Positions 55,811 to 64,000 of a stretch of DNA of 64,000 bases are shown here, in pieces. The position numbers were made by a program, and so were the translations under genes. How positions within the stretch are numbered: position 1 is the first letter of the stretch; every line of letters starts with the position of its first letter. The stretch spans positions 47,942,501 through 48,006,500 of the forward strand of contig NC_133551.1 in NCBI RefSeq assembly GCF_048773025.1, written 5' to 3'. Source of the DNA: Camelus bactrianus (lineage: Eukaryota; Chordata; Mammalia; Artiodactyla; Camelidae). The notes under the pieces were generated by a model that saw only the letters and a list, made by a program, of their open reading frames with translations, searched no databases and was not told where the DNA came from.

Positions 55811-56440
55811 CTAGAGAAAACCACAGCCGAAGAACAGGACACATTCAGTGATGGCTGGGGCACCTGAGGGAGCCCTGGCTGGTTGCCAGTTCCCAGTCCC
55901 GACCTCCCCCCACCCCTTGGGCCAGCTGCCAGCACTCTAAAGCCCAGCTGCTCTGCTGCGCTGGGGCCCTGTGGCAAGTCTTCCCTCCAGGCTGCCTTCT
56001 GCAGGGGCTAGGGGGGCAGGTACGGTGGGGGGTGGGGGAGGGGGGCAGCTGGCACCTATACTGGACGGCCAGGAACCATGACGCCACTGCCTGTCCTGTG
56101 TCACATGTGACTCATTCTTGTGCCCTGTGGGCCCAGCCCAGGGCCTTACACAGTCATTGCTTGTTGAATTTAGACAAAATTCATCTGTATCCATGGGCAA
56201 TTTCTTCTAGAAATCTACTTTTTTTTAGCCTTCCCTACCAGTGAAATTTAAAGCCTGAAATGGAAATACAAATGCTGAGTGACAAGACAGAGTGTGGGGG
56301 TGGGGGCAGGAACCTCTATTTGGTAGGCAAAAGAAAGTCAACGCTTTAATAAGAGCATGTGCATAACAATATTTCCTTATGTAAGCAACTATATTTCAGA
56401 AATGAAATATAAACTTCAGTGCAATTACTGAAGCTGCCTG
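55811..56440. other. Intronic sequence with a strong G-run cluster
   Basis: The plus strand at 56004-56045 has four or more runs of at least four Gs separated by short loops. Other sequence here is not recognised, and the 3' part is AT-rich. Confidence 0.5.
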
Positions 56441-56444
56441 AAGC

Positions 56445-56625
56445 TTCTGGACTAGGCACAGCAATTTTAAAACATTATACATTTTTTAAGTCACTCCTCT
56501 CAACAGCCACATGCATAGGTGCTATTAATGATTAATTCACACGTGAGCTCAAAAAGATGAAGAGACTTAGCCAAGATGACAGTTAGGAGGTGGTAGATAC
56601 TATTTGAACTGATTACTCTGTAACA
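56445..56625 (+). repeat. MIR fragment
   Basis: 'ctcctctcaacagccacatg', 'aaaaagatgaagagacttag' and 'gccaagatgacagttaggag' follow MIR order. Confidence 0.7.
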
Positions 56626-57260
56626 GCAGTGCAGGAGCTCTTCCGGCACCACCACTGGTGTGGGTCACAGTCAGCGCCACCACAGAGGGAAGCACCGAGT
56701 CCAGGGATAGCACGAGTGGTCGGTGCTGCTGCAGATGGGGCAGACACGAGAGTCAAGGAGCCCCGCACAGGCTCACACGGGCACCTCTGGCCGGCGTGGC
56801 CCACTGCTGTCTGTGACAGTGTACCCTAATAAACTATTCTTACACTTGACCTCTGGTTTCAGGTAGATACTGCAATTAAGAGGTTTAGGAGTTTCCTGGT
56901 CAAGATGGCACTGGAAGAGGATCCTGATCTTACCTCCTCCCACAAACACCTGATCTTACCTCCTCCCACAAACACACCGAGTCTACAGCTACATGGAACA
57001 ACCCTTTGAAAAAACTTAAAGACGGGCTGAGCCACTCCCAGCAACCCCGAACGAGAGGAAGTCCGCGTCAAAGCCATTCCCAGGTATCTCCGAGACAGGA
57101 GTTTATACACTCATTTGGAGCCCCGTTGTGGGGACTGCTGCCCAGGGGACACCTCGAGATCAACTGGCCACGCTGCCCACCAGGGCATAAGCTTGAAGTC
57201 CCACAGGACTATACATACTTGTACACTTTAAAAGCTGCTGTCTGAAGGTCTGGCTTCTCA
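56626..57260 (+). repeat. Possible LINE-1 5' UTR fragment with upstream unassigned repeat
   Basis: From about 56893 the sequence 'tttcctggtcaagatggcac', 'acctcctcccacaaacacac' and 'gagtctacagctacatggaa' resembles the 5' start of a mammalian L1 (the aagatggc motif followed by lines about cccacaaacac). No ORF1 follows. A perfect 26-bp tandem duplication lies at 56924-56975. The part before it (56640-56860) ends with an aataaac motif and could be a decayed LTR of unknown family. Confidence 0.45.
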
Positions 57261-58540
57261 ATCACTTGCCACAATATAGTACATCAGAAAACTCTAAATA
57301 AGAAAAATAATCTTCCACCATCTCACCAGCAATCCTTGACTTTTTCATTTTATGCTACCCTCCAATCCTTGTCCACGTTCATTTTCAGAATCTATATTGA
57401 GTTTTATCTTCTAGAATGGTGATTTTAAAATACAATATTTGTTTTTTTAAAAAAGATCTCTCTTAAAGAGCTATGCCTAAAGCTCCACCAAACACAGCAT
57501 TAGTTTCTAACATGTACATCATGAATAAATTTACGAATATCATAAAAAAAATAGAAGAAGAATCAGCCATGCACAGCTCTCGGGGAGCATGAATACCAGC
57601 AGTGAGACATCATGAGCCTGTCATATTCTCGTCTCTCAGTCTCCCACCTTCTGCCTGCCTTGCTCTGTGGGTCCCTATGGGCTTTCTGAATTCCATAAGT
57701 TTCACAAAGAGAAGGAAAGATGGGTGGCGGTTGCCCCTTTAGCACAGAGCACTGCAGAAAGGCCTGTACAACTACAGACAAAGCTTCGGGCACATCTTTC
57801 CCCTCTCTCCTGCACACCATCAACTTCCGGCAAGGTGCTTCAAGAATCAGGGCTATGGAAGAGTCCGAGCCATGATGAGAAGAGGGTGCCCAGGTAAACT
57901 GGAGCACAGGGAGACCAGAACCCAGCAGGACAGGCTCCTCCCAGGGCAGTGCAGGGTCGCTAGATATCGAGGATGAGCAGGTCTAAATCAACCCCCCATT
58001 GAGAAAGCAACAGTAACTTCTAAAACACATAGCCCTGGGTAGAGTGGGCCACGTCAAGTCATTACCAAATTAAAATGCCTCAGAAATGGCCTCCTGACCA
58101 TCCCAGCGAGAGAAGAATAGTGGGAGTGTTGGGGATTCTGAGTCATACAGCAGGCGGGGACCTCTAGGGCAGTTAGCGGTCAAAACCACCAAGATTAACA
58201 GTCGCCAACTCCCTCGGGCCAGAATAGTTAGTTTCTCTAAGGCGCTCACACTCCAAATGCCAGGAGGCCCCCCTAGATGTCTGATCAAATCATGCAGCCC
58301 TTGTTCTTCTCATACTCTGCAGCTGGCCTTTCCTTTGGGGGGATTTAGCATTTCAACCAGTAAGAGCACCCATTGTCCTGCAAACGTGACTACCAAGCGC
58401 CTGGGGTGAAGAGTGTAAACCACTGCACTCTCAAGAGGAAATCCAGATGGAGAGGCTGGAACCTAAAAGAAGGAACCAGACTTCCACTCCTCTGCTTCAC
58501 TCGGATGCACTGAGCTTAAGGGATCAGGCCAAACGATGGG
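57261..58540. other. Intronic sequence with no recognised content
   Basis: AT-rich to 57560, then mixed composition. No repeat or exon recognised. The 114-codon minus frame (57563-57907) has no domain. Confidence 0.45.
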
Positions 58541-58544
58541 TCGT

Positions 58545-58705
58545 AAATGGGAAGGATGTAGGACCCGGAATCAGAAACTTTTACAAAAGACACTGCAAGC
58601 TGTGTGACCTGGGGCAAGTGGTGGACAACCTGATTCTCTGCTTCCTCGTCTGCAAGTGGGAACCTCTCAGTTCCCAGGGATGGTGGAGAATGTGGTGAGA
58701 AAGCA
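58545..58705 (+). repeat. MIR fragment
   Basis: 'gcaagctgtgtgacctgggg', 'caagtggtggacaacctgat' and 'ctctgcttcctcgtctgcaa' mark a plus-strand MIR. Confidence 0.8.
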
Positions 58706-58959
58706 CGCTTGGAGGGGCTGGCTGTCCTCTAGAGCACCACACAGATATGACATGAAAGGTGAGGTGGCACGGGCAGGTCCTGGAGGTTTCCAACACCTGG
58801 CTCAAGTGTGGATTCTGTCACACATCCTCACTGAACAATTTCCAGTGGGACAGTGCCCTGATCACCATGTGCGTTTTAAGGATCAACATTTGGGAGGCGA
58901 GGAGCAGCACAGCAAAAGGCTGAAAGCAGCAGTCCATGAGATAGAAAAATAATCAGGAG

Positions 58960-59390
58960 AGAGTGTGAGGTCTCAGTTGCCAAAGGAAGGAGGTGTCTCA
59001 AGAAGGACGCAGGGACCAGCTGAGTGAAACGCTGCACTAGGCCCGCTAATGTGGGGACATAGGATTGACCACACCTGGACGCCCAGCTGGATTGGGCAAC
59101 ATGGAGGTTACTCCTGACTTTGAGTACAGCTGTGTCACTGGAGTGTGGGGGCAAAATGCTGACTTCATTGGGTTTAAGAGAAAACAGAAGAACTGGAGTT
59201 CTGGAATAGAGACTGCAATGTTTAGAAGTTTTGCTATAAAGGAAGACAGAGAAATGGGTCAATAGCTAGAGGGAAGAAGCAGGGAAAGATGTGTTTTGAG
59301 GTTAGGAAAATTTTTAGCAAGTTTATGAGCTGGTTAGAATAAGGAGCAAACTCATGCATGATGCAGGAGAGATGTGACAGTTCGAGAAAT
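58960..59390 (-). mobile_element. L2 ORF2 fragment, antisense
   Basis: Antisense L2 signature: 'ttgggcaacatggaggttac', 'tgtcactggagtgtgggggc', 'tttgctataaaggaagacag' and 'agaaatgggtcaatagctag'. The bases 58706-58960 before it are not recognised. Confidence 0.8.
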
Positions 59391-59420
59391 GTCCTTGAGA
59401 ATGTGCCTTAGCTCTGTTTA

Positions 59421-59440
59421 CCCTGCCCTGCCCTGCCCTG
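59421..59440 (+). repeat. (CCCTG)4 short tandem repeat
   Basis: Four exact CCCTG units. Confidence 0.95.
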
Positions 59441-59642
59441 GCCAGTGACTACCGGTTTGTCTTGTAACATTCAGTTTAAGCACCACTTTCCTTTATGAAG
59501 CTTCTCGTGATTGCTTCCCCTCCAAAGTAGAACCAACCTACCCTGCCTGTGGGCCCCATCTTACCTAGAGCTGACATGAACCTGACCTTGCTCAGTTGTT
59601 CCCACACTCTCTTTCTCTCCCACGTCTTTCCCTCCCTCTCGT

Positions 59643-59664
59643 TCATTCATTCATTCATTCATTC
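59643..59664 (+). repeat. (CATT)n short tandem repeat
   Basis: About five CATT units within a short L2/MIR-like context. Such tails often mark the end of an L2 copy. Confidence 0.9.
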
Positions 59665-59679
59665 GCTCAACAGATATTT

Positions 59680-59900
59680 AGAAGCAACAGTCATTCTGCT
59701 TGGATTTGTATCCTGGCTCTATCCCTTACTAGCTGGGCATGTTATTTAATTACTCTGTGCCTCAATCGCCACATCTTTAAAACTGGAATTATACTAGTAC
59801 TTACTTCATAAAATTATTGTGAGGATTATGTTGAGAATAAAGTGCTTAGTACAATGCCTGGCACATGGTTCTCTCTCAGAAAATGCTAACTCTAACAGTC
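59680..59900 (+). repeat. MIR SINE
   Basis: MIR order: 'tgtatcctggctctatccct', 'ctctgtgcctcaatcgccac', 'aaaattattgtgaggattat' and 'cagtacaatgcctggcacat' (with minor changes). Confidence 0.9.
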
Positions 59901-61435
59901 TTGTTCTGTGCCAGATGCTGGCCTGGGATTAGGGATACAATGATGACTAGGACACAATATGGCTAGCGCTTGTTATACTGAAGAATAACTGTCCATTTAA
60001 ATATCTTTCTCTCCCAGACCAAGAAATCTGAGCACAGTGCATGGTGCTGAGTATGTAAGTACCCAACAGAATGTCTGTTGGACTGAACTCCATTGGTTAC
60101 TTTGACTTGAAAGGTTAATTGATAGGAAGTGTGGGGGTGTGATGGTGATGGCTGGTGGAAATGGAGAAGGGACTTTTAGGGTTAGGACTCTATAGATCAG
60201 TGATGGGCATCTTGTGACCAATGGTCTAATTTCTAGAACCTCTCAGAAAGGACTGAACTCAAATCAACCCCCTACTATGCCCCCTCCCTCATTCCACGTC
60301 GTAGTTTACCGGAAATTTATCTCATTCAGTGGAAGCAGTTCAAGGAACTGGTTGTGAGGATGAAATAAGACCATGTATGTAACGCTTAGCACACTGCCTG
60401 AAAAATCACAGTTAATAAATAATGGTTTCTTTTCAAACAAATATAGCAACTTGATCAAAGGTAGCCAGTATAACTGTGATGGGAGGGCCTGCATGATGAG
60501 CACACAGAAAGAACCCTCAGCACAGAGCTCACCCCACCACTGCTTCTCCAGTTCTATCCTCTCTAACCTTCCTGATGAAGATGCACTTCTTTAGGTACTA
60601 AAGGGATGTTTCTGGAAAAATGACATGGTTTGGGAAATGGCAGAAGCAGCCTAGGTTAGTAATCTTAGCCAGTCACTAAACATTTTCATTTTACATTTCT
60701 TTTTTCTGAAATAGCCTTTATGGAAGAAAGGTTACTTAACACTTAACAGTGCCACAGACCCTTTCAAGCTCCAAGATAGAAAAGTTTTTCCTTAAGGACA
60801 ATTTCTGTCTCCTCTGACTGCCTTTTCCCTCTGATCCCCTGATTACAGGCCTGCTGGCTCTGCCTGTATTATCACCAGTCTCTTTGTTCACTCACATTTG
60901 GGGTGTTGCCAATCCATCCTGCTCTGGGTGGGCATCACTGACCCTTTGTGAACTCCACCACACACTTGGGCTTCTATGTAGCTTTGCCCCATTTACGGTG
61001 ACCTATGATAAACTTGGCTGCATAGTATCATGTCTCTTCCAGAACTATAAGAGAAGAGGGACTGCTTGGTCTATGCCACCTAGAATCTGGGCTATTTCTC
61101 AGCTCTGGAGGCCCTACCTTTCAGCTCGTGCGACTGGGCACTGCAATACCCTTTCAACAAACCAGGCCACTCTGCTGTTTGATTAGTGATCCTGGAGCTG
61201 ACATTACTGTAGTTTATCTTTGTCTCCAGGGCCTTGAAATTTATTTCATTTTAGCTGGGAGGATGCTCTCCAATAAGCTCTTGCAAACGCTTTAGCCTGA
61301 GCTGTATAGGCAACTCTCACAAAGACTCTCCACCAGGGATCTCTTGCAACTGCTCTAATTCTATTTTGTTTCTACGTCTTACTTAAAAAAAGAAAACACA
61401 ACCTCTTTCTGGATGGTAGTGAAAAGAACAGGGGA
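59901..61435. other. Intronic sequence, mostly unrecognised
   Basis: About 59900-59960 resembles the unnamed dispersed repeat. About 60340-60425 is a MIR tail ('cgcttagcacactgcctgaa'). The remainder, including the AT-rich stretch 60600-61430, has no repeat or exon that I can recognise. Confidence 0.4.
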
Positions 61436-61437
61436 AC

Positions 61438-61540
61438 TAACATTTATTGAGAATAAACCATGTGCCAGACAGTTGACTTAATTATCTAATTTAGCTTTAG
61501 AATAATCCTCTAAGGCAGTGCAGCCTTTAGACCCAGGCAT
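61438..61540 (+). repeat. MIR fragment
   Basis: 'aacatttattgagaataaac' followed by 'catgtgccagacagttgact' and 'gaataatcctctaaggcagt' is the 5' half of a MIR. Confidence 0.7.
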
Positions 61541-61607
61541 GTGAGGCTAAAAGAGTCCAAGAGAAGACATGTTGGAAGATGTGCTGTTTCAAGTTTATAC
61601 TATAAAA

Positions 61608-62758
61608 TTTCAAATGATAAATATTGATAGGGATTGCACTGAACCTGTAGATTGTTTTGGATTCTATGGACATTTTAACAATATTAATTCTTCCAATTCA
61701 TGAGCATAGACTATCATTCCATTTACTTGTGTCTTCCTTAATTTCTTTCATCAGTGTCTTATAGTTTTCAGTGTGCGTGTCTTTCCCTTCCTTGGTAATT
61801 TATTCCAAGGTATTTTGTTATTTTTGATGCAATTATTAATGAGACTGTTTTAAACACAACTGATTTTTGTGTATTGATTCTGTATCCTGCAACTTTACTA
61901 TATTTGTTTAATAGTTCTAACAGTTTTTTGGTGGAGTCTTTAGGATTTTCTATATGCAATATCATGTCATCTGCAAATACAACTTGGATTCCTCTTATTT
62001 CCTTTTCTTGCCTAGTTGCTTTGGCTAGGACTTCAGATACTATGATGAATAAAGTGGCAAAGGTGGGCATTGTTGTCTTGTTCCTGATCTTAGAGGAAAA
62101 ACTTTTCAGCTCTTCACCATTGAATATGACACTATCTATGGACTTAAAATATATAGCCTTTATTCTGTTGAGGCATATTCCCTTTATACTCACTTTTTGA
62201 CAGTTTTTGTTATGAATGGATGTTGAACTTTGTCACATGCTGCTTCTGCATCTATTGAGATGATCATATACTTTTTTCCTTCATTTTGTTACTGTGGTGT
62301 ATTGCATTGATTGATTTATGGATGTTGAATCATCCTTGCATCCCTGGAATTAATCCCACTTGATCATAGTGTATGATCCTTTTAATCTGTTGTTGAATTT
62401 GGCTTGCTAAAATTTTGTTGAGGATTGTTGCATCTATGGTCATCAGAGCTATTGGTCTGTAATTTTCTTTTCTTGTAGTGTCTTTGTCTAGTTTTGGTAT
62501 CAGGGTAATGCTGGACTCGTAAAATGAGTTTGGAAGTGTTTGAATAGCCTCCTCTTCTATTCTTTGGAAATGTTTGAGAAGGACTGGTATTCATTCTTCT
62601 TTAAATGTTTGGTAAAATTTACCAGTGAAGCCACCTGGTCCTGGACTTTTGTTCATTGGGAGGCTTCTGACTACTGATTCCATCTCCTAACTAGTAATTG
62701 GTCTGTTTAGATTATCCATTTCTTCGTGAGTCAGTCTTGGCAGTTTCAAATGATAAAT
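61608..62758 (-). mobile_element. LINE-1 ORF2 reverse-transcriptase piece with 15-bp direct repeats, no 3' end
   Basis: The antisense of the L1 RT domain fills 61623-62743. Its minus-strand translation includes [20 protein letters not shown] and [15 protein letters not shown], the catalytic F-A-D-D box and what follows it. The exact repeat tttcaaatgataaat lies at 61608-61622 and 62744-62758. The piece ends inside ORF2 on its 3' side and has neither 3' UTR nor poly(A), which is unusual for an L1 with a duplication. Confidence 0.88.
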
Positions 62759-62759
62759 T

Positions 62760-63435
62760 TAACACAACCATAAAACTAATTACAATTCACATTTTCCCTG
62801 CATGCTTTGGGTAAGACTTGCGTTTGTGATCATTGTCAGCAAAGCAGTCACAACCTTTGAGAGTCACTGGAAGCCAGTATTTTTGGCCTGCATGAAGTCT
62901 AAGGATAATACAGCATCATGAGTAATGATGTAACCACCAAGAAATAAAGTGTACCAGAGGACTGAAGAGACAGGAAGATGTACATCGTTTCTATAAAACA
63001 CGTTCCAGAGAAACATGACACCTTAAATAATAACAGCACTGCTACCTTTTTCTTGTGGTAGGAAATGTGAAATTGGTGAGAATGATGCACCTGATAATAA
63101 AAAACATGATGAGGTGTTTCCTGAACCTGAACAGAAAGAAATGGTGTTTGGATACTATGAAGAACCCTCATGTGCCCTGACTGGATAATAAACACATATG
63201 TAAATAACACTTCTTCCCCCATTGCTCTAAATCCTCATCAATAAATCATTATATCTCACACAGACCCATCAACTTATTTATAAAGCCTTACAAAAAAAAA
63301 TATTTAGCCAGGGTTGGGCTCACCCGTGAAGCAGCCTTACTCTAGGGTATTATTCTCATTTTTGACAAGCTGACTCTAAAATCCATTCTTTTTTTTTTTT
63401 CTCACCAAAGCCCTTGCTTTCTTTGGTAGAAAGAA
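62760..63435. other. Intronic sequence with no recognised content
   Basis: AT-rich, unique-looking sequence. The 107-codon minus frame (62899-63222) has no domain. No repeat boundary recognised. Confidence 0.45.
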
Positions 63436-63439
63436 CAGT

Positions 63440-63655
63440 GGGGCTTAAAGGTAGAAAGACTAGAGTTTAAGTAACTAGCTCTTCCACTTACTAGTTGTGT
63501 AACCTCAGGCATGTGATAATTGGTTCCCTTAACTCTTAAAATAGCTATAATAAATATAGGACTGTTGGGAAGATCAAATGATTTCCTGCAACAATATAAG
63601 TCAGAACATTCTTTGAAAGGTTATACAAATGTCAGTAAATATTCCTACTGTTTTA
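63440..63655 (+). repeat. MIR SINE
   Basis: 'ctagttgtgtaacctcaggc' with 'ataggactgttgggaagatc' and a gttatacaaatgtcag tail are MIR motifs in order. Confidence 0.82.
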
Positions 63656-64000
63656 ATGTCTGACTTCTGCTTTTACTACTTGTAGGTCACCTGAATTATT
63701 ATCATCATTTGACTAATTTAATGAGGAAAAGATTGTTCCTTTTACTTTTCTAACTTGCGTTAGTCTCTCCTATTCACTTGGCTGTCTCCAAACTTCTGCT
63801 CTACAGCAGTGAGGTCAGGAGACTCCTGGGAACAGAGAAGGAGGGTCACTGAAATGAAGCCAACATCTCATATAGAGGGACTTGTCTTCAACTGGCATGC
63901 CAGTGCATATTTGAGCCCAGTGGAAGGGCTAAATCTCATAAGAGCTGCAGTGTAGTACTTAACTGATCTTTTTACTGTCTCCACGGTTTTTCCCTTCCCA
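63656..64000. other. Intronic sequence with no recognised content
   Basis: No repeat or exon recognised. The next upstream ST3GAL3 exon is expected beyond the window edge. Confidence 0.45.

Larger units (their letters stand above)
1..64000 (-). other. ST3GAL3: Internal segment of the ST3GAL3 gene (five exons plus introns)
   Basis: The whole window appears to lie within one transcription unit read on the minus strand. Five exons with matching phases encode an uninterrupted internal segment of alpha-2,3-sialyltransferase 3. Introns visible in full, in transcript order, are 42347, 2589, 832 and 295 bp. At least 9.3 kb of upstream intron and 8.1 kb of downstream intron are also present. No start codon exon, stop codon exon, promoter or polyadenylation site of this gene was found here. 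The long repeat-filled intron before the FSKPAP exon fits what is known of the human locus, which is very large. That no second gene lies in the introns is an inference from reading alone. Confidence 0.93.

Noticed and set aside
1-64000. CRISPR arrays, operons, phage or other microbial systems
   Set aside because: The sequence is a vertebrate intron. No regularly spaced repeats, gene clusters or ribosome binding sites are present.

Overview
This is a mammalian genomic window, almost certainly from a camelid (camel, llama or alpaca). Three tRNA-derived SINEs of the tylopod Vic-1 type are present, each flanked by a recognisable target-site duplication. The rest of the repeat content is typical of a placental mammal: L2 and MIR fossils, old and younger LINE-1, hAT relics and one MaLR LTR.

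Only one real gene is visible. Five consecutive coding exons of ST3GAL3 (beta-galactoside alpha-2,3-sialyltransferase 3) lie on the minus strand. In transcript order they are at 54610-54702, 12168-12262, 9515-9578, 8587-8682 and 8105-8291. All splice sites are canonical GT-AG and all phases join without a break, giving 535 coding bases that match about residues 71-248 of the 375-residue human enzyme. They cover the end of the stem, the start of the Golgi-luminal catalytic domain and the whole sialylmotif L. The signal anchor, first stem exons and promoter lie beyond position 64000. The exons carrying sialylmotifs S, III and VS and the stop codon lie before position 1.

Layout: 1-8104 is downstream intron, with L1/Vic-1, MER5-type hAT, L2, MIR and much sequence I do not recognise. 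8105-12262 holds four exons separated by introns of 295, 832 and 2589 bp. 12263-54609 is one 42.3-kb intron packed with repeats: a 69-bp alternating purine-pyrimidine (Z-DNA type) tract at 14117; L1 relics at 14.99-16.03 kb and 18.8-20.3 kb; a pile of L2, L1, LTR, L1 and L2 at 23.7-28.7 kb; L2 blocks at 33-36 kb and 42-43 kb; and a full-length-class ancient L1 at about 46.2-52.9 kb with at least three later L1 pieces inside it. The exon at 54610-54702 sits between two diverged copies of an unnamed repeat. 54703-64000 is upstream intron, with L2, MIR, a possible L1 5' end, and an L1 ORF2 piece at 61.6-62.8 kb that has a target-site duplication but no 3' end.

I found no operon, CRISPR array, toxin system or other novel multi-gene system. 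The observations most worth a second look are small: a 26-bp exact templated copy forming a perfect hairpin at 52681-52718, the repeat pair flanking the 54.6-kb exon, the L1 insertion lacking a 3' end, and a 177-codon open frame on the gene strand at 36038-36571.
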